Shown in pieces: positions 28,731-36,611 of a stretch of DNA of 64,000 nt. Source of the DNA: Actinopolymorpha singaporensis. Lineage in GTDB: Bacteria > Actinomycetota > Actinomycetes > Propionibacteriales > Actinopolymorphaceae. The DNA is taken from assembly GCF_900104745.1 (NCBI RefSeq), contig NZ_LT629732.1:4017981-4081980 (forward strand), written 5' to 3'. The stretch's first letter is position 1. Each line of letters opens with the position of its first letter. The notes beneath the pieces were generated by a model that ran no database searches, was not told where the DNA came from, and saw nothing but the letters and a program-made list of their open reading frames with translations. A program made the position numbers and the translations under genes.

Positions 28731-30017
28731 TCAGCCGAACATGTGGGGGAGGAGGTTCGTCAGACGCCCGGGAGAAGTGGACCCGACGAGGCGGTGACAA
28801 CCCAGGCGTTGCTTGTCGGCGCCAACCCAGAACGGGACCAGTCCGGGCACGATCACGCGCACGACATGGAGGTCGTCGCCATCCCATGACGGGGCCTGCA
28901 GCGAGTGGGCGTAGGTCTCGTACCCGGCGTCGGCGAGCAGGCCGACGAGTCTGGCGGCCGCTGACCGGTCGGGTGGTGGTGGGTCGCTGTTGTGCGGGCC
29001 GGAGGCGGACGAACCTGAGTGGGTACCGATGGCCGGATCACCTGCGGCGTGGCCATCTGCGGTTGACGCCTCATCGGGTTGCGGATGCCGCACCACCGCG
29101 GTGAGGAATCCTCGGAGGGTGTCGTGCAGCGGACCTCGGCTGTACAGGCGGTAGTGGTCCTCGCCGGTCAGGACCATCCCTCGCGGCAGGTGAAGGGTCT
29201 CGCTCGAGTCGGCGACGGCCAGCCAGCGAAGCCGGGCGCCCAGCTCTCGTAGAGCGTGCGCCGCCGCCCGGCGCGGATCCAGGTCGCAACCAAGACCCCA
29301 GGCGAAGGAGCGTTCGCGCAGTGCGATGAGCAGCACGACCGGTATGCCCAGGTCGTAGGTGAGGTCGCAGGCGAGGACGTCGTATCCGAGCAGGCGTACC
29401 GTTTCCAGCTCGTCCGCGATGGCTGGCTCCAGTCGCTGTGAGGCGATGCTGTGGGTGGGCACGTGGCGATGCCAGAAGAGCATGGCGCTGTCGCGTTCGA
29501 CGACCTCGCTGATCGCGCCGCAGAGTGCCTGCTCGTAGGTCGTACCCGCGGCCGTCCCGCTGGACGTCTCGACGACCAGGCGTCCCCGGGTCACGGCGGC
29601 CCGCGGATAGACGAACTCCACCGGGACTAGTCGGCGACGGCCGGTCCGCACCTCCGTCACCTGTACCCACTCCAGGGACTGATGCGGTACGAAGGGGGTG
29701 ACAGGGCTGCCGGCGGCGCGGTACTGCCCTTCGGAGTACAGGCCGAGTTGTTCGGGACAGAGAGCTTCGGCGCCGAGACGTACGTAGCTGTCCACGGCCG
29801 CCACTGGTACGGAGGTCGGGGCGAACTGGGCCGTACGCTCGACCAGTTCCATGACGGCCCTGATCGCGGCGGCCTGCTGATCTCTGCCGGCGCCGCACCC
29901 GATCAGACCTCCGGCGCCGGCCGCGTCGGCGATGTAGCGAGACGTGCGTAGAGGCCAGGCGGCATCGTCGGTGACGGTCAGCCGCGCGCCCAACTGTGCG
30001 GGGAGGTCGCTGATCAC
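28731..30017 (-). CDS. YcaO-domain protein (azoline/thioamide-type RiPP enzyme)
   Basis: A 428-residue protein starting with GTG 30017, overlapping the oxidase stop (GTGA). YcaO enzymes use ATP to activate peptide backbone amides, forming azolines from Cys/Ser/Thr or thioamides. Conserved ATP/Mg-site features are visible: RAVMELVERT (residues ~53-62) and SSGTAAGTTYEQALCGAISE then VVERD (~152-176). A low-complexity, Gly/Ser/Pro-rich insert sits near residues 325-370. The C-terminus (LLPHMFG) lacks the PxPxP tail of classical azoline cyclodehydratases. No E1-like/ocin-ThiF partner gene or TfuA is present, so its partner may be one of the small operon proteins. Confidence 0.88.
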   Translation of the reverse strand: MISDLPAQLGARLTVTDDAAWPLRTSRYIADAAGAGGLIGCGAGRDQQAAAIRAVMELVERTAQFAPTSVPVAAVDSYVRLGAEALCPEQLGLYSEGQYRAAGSPVTPFVPHQSLEWVQVTEVRTGRRRLVPVEFVYPRAAVTRGRLVVETSSGTAAGTTYEQALCGAISEVVERDSAMLFWHRHVPTHSIASQRLEPAIADELETVRLLGYDVLACDLTYDLGIPVVLLIALRERSFAWGLGCDLDPRRAAAHALRELGARLRWLAVADSSETLHLPRGMVLTGEDHYRLYSRGPLHDTLRGFLTAVVRHPQPDEASTADGHAAGDPAIGTHSGSSASGPHNSDPPPPDRSAAARLVGLLADAGYETYAHSLQAPSWDGDDLHVVRVIVPGLVPFWVGADKQRLGCHRLVGSTSPGRLTNLLPHMFG

Positions 30018-30994
30018 GGCTGCCCGTCTCCCGATGTTCCGAGGACGACCGCGTAGAGCACCACCTCGTGGGGGCCGCACAGGCCGAGCTCGGCTGCCAG
30101 GTCGTCGTCTCGGAAGCCACACAGGGGAAGGGCGGCGATTCCCAACGACGCTGCCGCGAGCAGGAGGTTCTGGGCTAGATGGCCTGCCTCCAACAGAATC
30201 ATCCGGTACGCCTTGGCGCCGTACTTCGCAAGGGCGGGAGCGGACAGGTCGCAGGTGAACGTGATGACCACCGCGAGCCCGTCGACGGGGTGGTCGTTCA
30301 GTAGCCACCGCAAGCGTGTCGCGGAAACCTCGCCCCCGTGAGGGATCAACTTGTGCCCGCCCGGCGCGTATCGGTATGTGCCCGGCGCCAGGCCGCCGAT
30401 CCGTGCCGTGAGAAGCGCCACCTCGACAGGAAAGAGCGCACCGGCCGACGGGTACGGCCGAGATCCGGGCGGTGCACCTGAGACGGTGGGCAGGAATGGT
30501 ACGTCCGCCGGGCGGATCGCGTTCGCCAGCAATGTCGAGAGATCGTCGGCGGGTACGGTGCCTCCGGTGAAGGCGCGCGCGGACCGGCGTGACGTGAGCG
30601 CTTCGGCGAGTGAGCCGCGCAGCTTCTTCGGAGGAGCCAGTGAGACGGATGGCTCGCCGTAGTCACGGACCTCGCGTGGCAGGTCGGCCACAGGCGGGCT
30701 GGCAACGGGAGAGGGCGGTCCCGATGTCGTGGCTGCGTGCAGGGCCACCAGGTCCGGCGTGAGAAGGTCCGGAACGAGAACAGCCTCGCGCAACAACTGG
30801 TTGACAAGGTTGCCGTCGCCCACCGCCGTGCGCAGGTGTTCGTCCTCGACCGGTGACCGAGCCAGGACCGCCACAGTCCGCAGCGCCTCAGCGGCATCGG
30901 GGAGGGTCAGCACGTGGTCGCCGCGCTGAACGACACCGTCGGGGCCGTGGGTGCTCACGAGCACATCGGGAGCGAGGCGCACAGTTCGGGACAC
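30014..30994 (-). CDS. SagB-type nitroreductase-fold oxidase
   Basis: A 326-residue protein from GTG 30994, 14 bases after the terpene-synthase stop. An in-frame ATG at 31147 would overlap that gene by 139 bases and was rejected. Residues ~1-120 form the variable N-terminal region. Residues ~125-320 are the FMN-dependent nitroreductase-like fold, with SRRSARAF (136-143) and RPYPSAGALFPVEV (179-192), a SagB hallmark. SagB enzymes oxidise azolines to azoles after YcaO cyclodehydration. The GTGA overlap with the YcaO gene supports that pairing. The peptide substrate is not identified. Confidence 0.85.
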   Translation of the reverse strand: MSRTVRLAPDVLVSTHGPDGVVQRGDHVLTLPDAAEALRTVAVLARSPVEDEHLRTAVGDGNLVNQLLREAVLVPDLLTPDLVALHAATTSGPPSPVASPPVADLPREVRDYGEPSVSLAPPKKLRGSLAEALTSRRSARAFTGGTVPADDLSTLLANAIRPADVPFLPTVSGAPPGSRPYPSAGALFPVEVALLTARIGGLAPGTYRYAPGGHKLIPHGGEVSATRLRWLLNDHPVDGLAVVITFTCDLSAPALAKYGAKAYRMILLEAGHLAQNLLLAAASLGIAALPLCGFRDDDLAAELGLCGPHEVVLYAVVLGTSGDGQP

Positions 30995-31008
30995 GGGGTG
31001 TGCAACCG

Positions 31009-33228
31009 TTACCGCGTCGGTGCCGAGTGGACGAGCCTGTCCGCTGCCACCAGGGCTTTCAGCGCGAAGGCTGTCGTCATGGTCCTGCTTCCATAGGTGA
31101 CGGGTCCGTCGACCGTCGGGAAAACGATCCAGGGCCGCGGGTCCCAAGTACCGTCGGCCGCCTGGCTACGGACAAGTGCGTCCAACCCGCGGTTCACCGG
31201 TGCCTCAGAGTCCTTGGCACTCCCCGATTCGAGAATTCCCAGCAGGGCAAGCGCAGTGTCCAAGGGGTCGGGTTGGCCCTCGCCCCAGGAGCCGTCCGGA
31301 TTCTGTCGTGCGTACAGGAATCGGCGCGCGTGCGCGATCGCCTCGTGACCAGGCAGGAGTTCGGCGAGCACGGAAACCGCGCGGAAGGTGCCGTAGTAGG
31401 GGCCGGCGTACCACTTGCTGGTCCAACTGCCGTCCGCCTCCTGTGCGCCGGCCAGGTAGTGCGCGATCTTCCGCAGAGGTACGGCGAATCGCACCCGGTC
31501 GTAGCGGAGCAGACCGGCGGCGAAGTTGGCCACAACCTCGCTGTGTACGCCCCACCCGCCCATGACCGGAAGGTACGCCCGCACTGCCAGATCGGCCGGG
31601 GAGGAGCCACGCGGGTCGATGATCCAGGTGTTGATCCCACCGTCGGGTTCCTGTTGGTCGGAAGCCAGACGGGCACCCTCCTCACAGCTGGCCGCCAGGG
31701 CCGGATCGCCGTACCGCGAGAGAACCTGGAGGACCTGGCCCAGGTCGTCGAGGTCAGGTGGCAGCTCCTCCACATCCGCGATGTAGTTCCAGCCACCTCG
31801 GACTGATCGGTGCTTCGCTCGAAGTATCTGCACCATGTCAGTGGCCAGGTGAGTGGCGGGAACAGGTAGGCCGGCATCGCGCGCGTCGAACAGCGCGTCC
31901 ACGGCGACCGCGCGAAAGGACAGCACCGCAGGGTGCTCCTCGTACCGGACGCCGTCGTTGGTCAGCCGGGGAAACCGGAGGTGATGCGCCGCTTCGGAAT
32001 AGTCCGCGTCGGCCGAGCGGAGAATTGCACCGGTCGCCGCCACGGCGCTGCGCAACCGGTCATCCGTTCTCCGCGCGGCGGTTGGGCCCCTCGACATGCT
32101 CCCGTTCGCCGGGTCAGCGGTCGATCCGTCGGCTGCCTCGCCGGCGCTCCAGCCCGTCCAGGCACCCACGACCATCCGTCCGAAACGTCGCAGCGGGGTC
32201 GACGAGATTCGGCCAAGCGTCGAAACCACCTTGTCGGCCGCCTCGGCACCCACGACGTAGAGGTCCTGATCGCCGCCCTGACTTGCGGATCCCTGGTCCA
32301 AGAGCGCGTACAGACGGTGAAGGAACACGTTTGGGAACCCGCAGCGATCGTCCTGGACGAGGTCCACAAGGTCGTCGGTGAGCCAGAACAGTTCGCCGAG
32401 CGCGGTGACGTCCTCCTCGATCTTCGAACACGCTGGGAGGCCAAGGGCTTCCCGTGCCAGCTCCGCACACTGCCACAGTGCCCATGTGGGGCCGACCGAC
32501 TTCCACCGCACTGCCTCCGCGAACTCGTCCGGGTCGGCTTTGGCGCCGCCGGCCGAGACTAGTTCGGCACGAAGCAGTTCCCCGACGGTGGCTCCGAGGC
32601 TGTGCCACGTCGAACTCGTCCCGCCGGCACCGACGAGCGACCAACCTTCCTCCGCGCAAACTCCGACGAGTCCCATCACGACTGCCAGCAACGGGTTGCC
32701 GATGGCGCGATGTGCGTGCGCGATGCAGGAGCGCGCTGTCTCCTCCGAGGTGAAGAGGCCTGCCAGCAACGTGGGATCGAGAGCGTCGGCGGCCGGGCCG
32801 ACGGAACCCATGTCATCGACGAGGTAGTCCAGCAACGAGATGGCGGTGTTGAACGCCGCACCCAGAACCACAGCGCGCGGGGCCAGGCCGTGCGCACCAG
32901 CTTCGAGGGCGCGGGCCTGCGCAGCACCCAGTCCCAACATCAGCGGAAGGCGCGACCACAGGTATGCGTCAGAGCGAGCGGCCTCGAACCCAGGTATGCC
33001 GAAGGACGCCCGAAGTCGTTCCGCGAACACCTGGTCGCGCAGTTGCAGTCCCTCGGTACGGAACGACTCGACGTTTCGCCGCAGTGTCGGACCATCGGCC
33101 CGGAAGCCCGCAGCCGTCAGTGTCGTACGGACGTAGGCAAGCCAGTGGTCATGGCCCAGAACTCCGCGGTATCGCTCCGCACCGGCGCACCTGGATCCGT
33201 CAGGGTGAGGTGAGCAGGTGCCGGTCAC
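31009..33228 (-). CDS. Fused terpene synthase: isoprenyl-synthase-like domain plus class II cyclase-like domain
   Basis: A 739-residue protein. GTG 33228 forms a GTGA overlap with the preceding stop; ATG 33234 is the alternative. Residues ~25-410 look like an all-alpha class I prenyl fold with LLDYLVDDMG (~132-141) and LTDDLVDLVQDD (~283-294). Residues ~430-735 resemble class II cyclases of the squalene-hopene/copalyl type: the protonating DxDD motif appears as PDLDDLGQVL (Asp492, Asp494-495). Four QW-like repeats follow (QEPDGGINTW, QEADGSWTSKW, QNPDGSWGEG, QAADGTWDPRPW) with PYYGTF. The order class I-like then class II is the reverse of plant diterpene synthases. With the prenyl synthase in the operon, a C20 substrate is likely. 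Confidence 0.8.
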   Translation of the reverse strand: MTGTCSPHPDGSRCAGAERYRGVLGHDHWLAYVRTTLTAAGFRADGPTLRRNVESFRTEGLQLRDQVFAERLRASFGIPGFEAARSDAYLWSRLPLMLGLGAAQARALEAGAHGLAPRAVVLGAAFNTAISLLDYLVDDMGSVGPAADALDPTLLAGLFTSEETARSCIAHAHRAIGNPLLAVVMGLVGVCAEEGWSLVGAGGTSSTWHSLGATVGELLRAELVSAGGAKADPDEFAEAVRWKSVGPTWALWQCAELAREALGLPACSKIEEDVTALGELFWLTDDLVDLVQDDRCGFPNVFLHRLYALLDQGSASQGGDQDLYVVGAEAADKVVSTLGRISSTPLRRFGRMVVGAWTGWSAGEAADGSTADPANGSMSRGPTAARRTDDRLRSAVAATGAILRSADADYSEAAHHLRFPRLTNDGVRYEEHPAVLSFRAVAVDALFDARDAGLPVPATHLATDMVQILRAKHRSVRGGWNYIADVEELPPDLDDLGQVLQVLSRYGDPALAASCEEGARLASDQQEPDGGINTWIIDPRGSSPADLAVRAYLPVMGGWGVHSEVVANFAAGLLRYDRVRFAVPLRKIAHYLAGAQEADGSWTSKWYAGPYYGTFRAVSVLAELLPGHEAIAHARRFLYARQNPDGSWGEGQPDPLDTALALLGILESGSAKDSEAPVNRGLDALVRSQAADGTWDPRPWIVFPTVDGPVTYGSRTMTTAFALKALVAADRLVHSAPTR

Positions 33229-33527
33229 GACCATCCACCATCCTCGACGTCGGCTGGATCCACGTGCCGGACCCAACGGTCGAAGGCCGAACCGTCCACG
33301 TCTTCCCCCGCCCCCGCGAGGTCCGCGAGCTTCGCCGTCAGGTCAGCTTCGGAGACGACGGGAAAGTAGTACAAGGGCACCAGCTCCCGACAGTCGCCGA
33401 CAAGCAACTTTCTGCCTCGGATGGTGAGTTGCCCGTCGGATCCGAGCACCGCCACGAGGTCGTCGAACGATCTCAGTGGCTGTCGGAAGGCTCGACTCGG
33501 GGGCCAGGGCGATTCGGCCCGGCTCAC
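33225..33527 (-). CDS. Small protein (100 aa) carrying the operon's recurring FFPxxS domain
   Basis: It starts with GTG 33527 overlapping the previous stop (GTGA); a longer frame to 33707 only shadows the neighbouring gene. Residues 16-71 (RSFDDLVAVL, LTIRGRK, then YYFPVVSEADLTAKLADL) align with residues 24-80 of the 35449 product and 328-384 of the prenyl synthase. The C-terminal tail is acidic and ends DGGWS. There is no Cys-rich core. It could be a docking or recognition module, a scaffold, or a precursor. The function is unknown. Confidence 0.65.
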   Translation of the reverse strand: MSRAESPWPPSRAFRQPLRSFDDLVAVLGSDGQLTIRGRKLLVGDCRELVPLYYFPVVSEADLTAKLADLAGAGEDVDGSAFDRWVRHVDPADVEDGGWS

Positions 33528-33862
33528 TCGGCCGTCCCGCGCGTTGTTCCCGCCTCGTCCGGGAACAGAACCTGCAGACAGTCGCAGACGCCGGTGACGC
33601 GGTCCTCCTCGCCCCGCTCGATCGCGGCGTTCAGATCGTGAACCATCTGCGTCACCGCCGTGCGGGCGACATCGGACAGCGCGCCCGAACGCAGCGCGTT
33701 CCGCCACGATTCCATGCCGCCCGCAGGGTCGCAGTAGGCCAAGGCATGCTGAACGACGTCGAGGGCCTCCACTGCCTCACGGGTCAGCGCGCCTGTACCG
33801 GAGCGGTGCGCCAGACCGTGTTCGATCCCCGAGATGATCTCGGCCGGGTTCGCCGGCCTCAC
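33524..33862 (-). CDS. Small helical protein of unknown function (112 aa)
   Basis: GTG 33862 overlaps the prenyl-synthase stop, and its own stop overlaps the next GTG, so it is embedded in the coupled operon. The sequence looks entirely helical (EIISGIEHGLAHR, REAVEALDVVQHALAYC, TAVTQMVHDLNAAIERGEED) and contains three cysteines (AYCDPAGG and CDCLQVLF). It has no signal peptide, membrane helix or family signature that I recognise. It may be a subunit or chaperone for the terpene or YcaO enzymes, judged from coupling only. Confidence 0.6.
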   Translation of the reverse strand: MRPANPAEIISGIEHGLAHRSGTGALTREAVEALDVVQHALAYCDPAGGMESWRNALRSGALSDVARTAVTQMVHDLNAAIERGEEDRVTGVCDCLQVLFPDEAGTTRGTAE

Positions 33863-35103
33863 CCCTCGGCCCTCCTGTCACCACTGGCCGGGTACACCGA
33901 GTCCGACACGGCGACATCCAGGTCGGCGAGTGGACGCATCCCACGGGCCACGAGCAGGTCCTTCGTCTTCTCCAGCAGGTCGGCCTCGGAATCAAGGGGG
34001 AAGAAGAAGTCCGGAATGAGGCGTGCGGCGAACTCGGTGTCGAAGGACTCGCCGCGGAAGACGACCTCGCCGCCACTCGCCGTCATGGCATCCACGAACT
34101 GCTGCTTCTCCGCGATGGGGTACTGCAGGTTCCGACCGCGGGCCAGTTCGAGCAGCCCTCGGATCTCCTCCTCCAACGTGGGCTCGATCATCAAAACCTC
34201 CTTGTTGGCAGAACGAATGAAAGTGTGCGCGACGTGGGCGGCGAAGCCGGCGAGCTCGCCCACCTCGATCAGTCCGCTGAGCTCTTCGAGTGCGTCCCGC
34301 GCCAGGGCCAGATGGTGTTCCCCGACACTGCGCAGCCCCCGTGGAGTGAGCAACTGTCCCTCGGGGAGACCGTCGACGAGGTCATCGGCCGCCTGGTAGG
34401 CCACTCCAAGGGCGTATCCGAAACGGGTGAGCACATCGACCACGTGGTCCTCGGCCCCGCCGGCCACCGCGCCCAGGGCCGCAGCGGCAGCGAACGGAGC
34501 ACCGGTCTTCGCCGCTGTCTCCTGGTAGTAGGACCTGTGGTCGAGTGATCGGTTCGCGGTGCGGGCGCCGGACTCCCGTAACTGTCCGGTACAGCATGCG
34601 GCCGCGAAGTCCGCGAGCAGCCGGACCTGTCGTGAACGTGTGCCGGTCGGCGCAGGAGCCGCGCCGGAGATCCCGTCCGGCCCGGCCAGGACGCCGAAGG
34701 CCCGGACAAGCAGCCAGTCCCCGACGACGAGCGCGGTGGCCGCGCCCGCCGTCACATGCACAGCCGGCAGGCCCCGCCGAAACGGAGAACGGTCGATGAT
34801 GTCGTCGTGGATGAGTGACGCCGCGTGGAGGAGCTCGACAGAAACGGCGGGAGCGACGGCCGCCGCATCGTCGCCGCCCACCGCATTCGCGGCGAGGACG
34901 ACCATGAGCGGCCGTAGCCCTTTGCCCCTCCGGACGAACTCTCGCAGAGCGCCTTCCTGCGGACACTTCTCGACCTCGGCGCTCAACCGCTCGCTGATCG
35001 TACGCAGCACCGGGACGTACTTGGCGTGTGCGGCTGAAGCCCAGGTCCAGTCCATGTCCGTCCATTGATTCCAGTCGGGAGCCCGTCGGTGTGGGCTCGT
35101 CAC
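33859..35103 (-). CDS. Polyprenyl (probable geranylgeranyl) diphosphate synthase with extra C-terminal domain
   Basis: A 414-residue protein starting with GTG 35103. Both Asp-rich motifs are intact: LIHDDIIDRSPFRRG (100-104, first DDxxD) and YQAADDLVDG (240-244, second). Small residues (Ala-Ala-Ser) sit before the first motif, which favours a C20 or longer product. A single-domain synthase is about 330-350 residues. The extra ~85 residues contain the recurring domain (328-384: YPIAEKQQFVDAM, FFFPLDSEADLLEKTKDLL) also found in two small operon proteins. It presumably supplies the diphosphate for the fused cyclase. The downstream start overlaps its stop. Confidence 0.88.
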   Translation of the reverse strand: MTSPHRRAPDWNQWTDMDWTWASAAHAKYVPVLRTISERLSAEVEKCPQEGALREFVRRGKGLRPLMVVLAANAVGGDDAAAVAPAVSVELLHAASLIHDDIIDRSPFRRGLPAVHVTAGAATALVVGDWLLVRAFGVLAGPDGISGAAPAPTGTRSRQVRLLADFAAACCTGQLRESGARTANRSLDHRSYYQETAAKTGAPFAAAAALGAVAGGAEDHVVDVLTRFGYALGVAYQAADDLVDGLPEGQLLTPRGLRSVGEHHLALARDALEELSGLIEVGELAGFAAHVAHTFIRSANKEVLMIEPTLEEEIRGLLELARGRNLQYPIAEKQQFVDAMTASGGEVVFRGESFDTEFAARLIPDFFFPLDSEADLLEKTKDLLVARGMRPLADLDVAVSDSVYPASGDRRAEG

Positions 35104-35140
35104 GGGTGTGATGCGCCGCGCCCGGTGGTCCCGAGAGTGG

Positions 35141-35392
35141 TCACGACCAGCAGTTGGGAGGCGGGGGAGGCGGCGGGGTCGTGGGCTGAGGGGTCAGCCA
35201 CACAGTCATCGACGCGTAGGTGTCGTCGTTGCCCCACAGCGTGTAGTGCCCAGGCGCTGAGCAGGTGAAGGCCTGGTTGTACGAGCTGAAGTAGACGTAG
35301 TAGTTCCCGTCACCACGGTTGTAGTAGGCGATGCTGAAACTTGCGTTCGTAATGACTCTGCCGGTGACCGCATCTAGCACAAGCACCCACAC
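35141..35392 (-). CDS. Small beta-sandwich-like protein with poly-proline tail ending NCWS
   Basis: An 83-residue product starting with GTG 35392 behind a strong ribosome site (aaggag, six-base spacing). Residues 1-67 are rich in Tyr, Val and Thr and look like a transthyretin/carboxypeptidase-regulatory beta-sandwich (LVLDAVTGRVITNASFSI, CSAPGHYTLWGNDDTY). The tail is PQPTTPPPPPPPNCWS, with a Cys three residues from the end. It is too short to score on composition alone. Its position in a YcaO/terpene operon makes it a candidate modification substrate, either as azoline precursor (Cys/Ser) or prenyl acceptor. This is speculative; no leader motif is recognised. Confidence 0.6.
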   Translation of the reverse strand: MWVLVLDAVTGRVITNASFSIAYYNRGDGNYYVYFSSYNQAFTCSAPGHYTLWGNDDTYASMTVWLTPQPTTPPPPPPPNCWS

Positions 35393-35448
35393 GTGAGTCT
35401 CCTTCCTGACAGGTACGCCGATCAGTCGTTGTCGAGTGCGGGCGCTGC

Positions 35449-35835
35449 CTACTGGCGCTTGCCGTGTCCGCGGAGCCCAGGGAAGCCCCCCGGCCGGCCG
35501 ACGTGTTCTGCGCTCGGAGGATCGCCGGCGTCGTCGGCCGGGCGGTCGCGCTGCTCGCCGGCCTCGTGCCCGCCGGCACCTTGCTGGCTACGTACTTCCA
35601 GGTGACCCAGCTTTGCGATGAGGTCCTCGCGCGACTCGACCGGGAAGAAGGACTCGGGCAGCATGCGCCGCAGCTGTCCCAGCTTGATCCGTCGGCCTCG
35701 GTGCTGAACCTCGGTGTCCTCGTCTCCGAGGGCGCCTACCAGATCTCGCACGTTGCGGATCGGGTAGTCGGTCCGCTCGGAGACCTGGTCGGCATAGCGC
35801 TGGACCTCCTGGTATCCCTGTGGAGCTGGGGCCAT
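35449..35835 (-). CDS. Small protein (128 aa) with the recurring FFPxxS domain
   Basis: It starts at ATG 35835, which has AGGAGG just upstream (the only ATG start in this operon). Residues 24-80 hold the shared domain (YPIRNVRDLVGALGDED, VQHRGRRIKLGQLRRMLPE, SFFPVESREDLIAKLGHLE), the most regular of the three copies. The remaining ~48 residues are Gly/Ala/Asp/His-rich and disordered, ending GLRGHGKRQ. There is no Cys, so it is an unlikely azoline core. A leader-recognition or scaffolding role is possible. The helix-strand-helix-helix pattern could be a small winged-helix-like fold, but this cannot be settled by eye. Confidence 0.65.
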   Translation of the reverse strand: MAPAPQGYQEVQRYADQVSERTDYPIRNVRDLVGALGDEDTEVQHRGRRIKLGQLRRMLPESFFPVESREDLIAKLGHLEVRSQQGAGGHEAGEQRDRPADDAGDPPSAEHVGRPGGFPGLRGHGKRQ

Positions 35836-35870
35836 GACGTCCTCCTGTTCTGTTGTCGTCGGCCGCGAGG

Positions 35871-36611
35871 TCAGATCGTCGGCCGTACTGAGCATTCGGT
35901 CTGCTCAGAGTCTTCGAAATCCCTCAGATGCAGCCTGGTCTGGTGCTCGCCAGGCGGTGCCGCGGCTGCTCCGGGGGAGCGGCCGCGGAAGTAGTCCTTC
36001 TGCCATTCCCGGGGCCTGGTCGCGTTGAACTCGGTTCGACTGTCCGAGAAGGTGCCGTACTCCTGTGAGAGTTCGGGCTCGTCGAAGATGTCACGGACCC
36101 GCGGCTCCCACTCCTCCAGTTCGCCACGACGTTGGGGGACGATCATGCAGATGGGTTCGCCGTCCTCCCAGACCACCGGGTGACCGCGCCGGGTGAGTTT
36201 CCAGGAATGGAACGCCGGTGCGACAGCCCAGTCGGTCTCGATGACGCCCTCGAGGGAGGTGGCGCCGTCCTTCGGGGCGTTGGCGGGGCCACGCATGAGG
36301 ACGTTCCAGCCTGGCGGAGTGCGGAAGAGGTAAGGAACGCGCCATGTGATGATGCCGTGCCCGAAGTGGGAGGTCGGCGCCTCCCCGCCACCTTCGAACT
36401 CGATGCGTACGTCGCCTGGCCGGTCACCGTCCTCCCAGGTCGCGCGAGTACGCCCGCGGTGTACAACGATCCATCCACTCTGGTTCGCGATGAGGAGGGG
36501 CAAGCAGCGGTTGGCGTGGCCGGCCGGGGTCGCGTCCATCCAGGCACGCCGGATGGGTGCGGGCGTGATCGGGACGTAGGGAGGCTGCAGGGCGTAGGCG
36601 TAGAGCCTCAC
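35871..36611 (-). CDS. DUF6065-like protein, copy 1
   Basis: A 246-residue protein from GTG 36611, overlapping the upstream stop (GTGA) and preceded by gcggag. A frame extending to 36812 lies inside the neighbouring gene. Conserved blocks are AGHANRCLPLLIANQSGW, FGHGIITWRVPYLFRTPP, GVIETDWAVAPAFHSWKLTR and EPICMIVPQRRGELE. I place it in DUF6065 from memory of these blocks; the family has no established activity known to me. It shares the N-terminal block and overall order with the next upstream gene, so the two are paralogues. Confidence 0.7.
   Translation of the reverse strand: MRLYAYALQPPYVPITPAPIRRAWMDATPAGHANRCLPLLIANQSGWIVVHRGRTRATWEDGDRPGDVRIEFEGGGEAPTSHFGHGIITWRVPYLFRTPPGWNVLMRGPANAPKDGATSLEGVIETDWAVAPAFHSWKLTRRGHPVVWEDGEPICMIVPQRRGELEEWEPRVRDIFDEPELSQEYGTFSDSRTEFNATRPREWQKDYFRGRSPGAAAAPPGEHQTRLHLRDFEDSEQTECSVRPTI

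Noticed and set aside
28731-30017. Thioamide-forming YcaO (TfuA-dependent)
   Set aside because: No TfuA-like gene is nearby and a SagB-like oxidase is coupled instead, which favours azole chemistry, though it does not prove it.
35141-35392. True CaaX prenylation box at the end of the 83-aa protein
   Set aside because: The Cys is three residues from the end (C-W-S), not four, so it does not fit CaaX; only a looser prenyl-acceptor idea is kept as a hypothesis.
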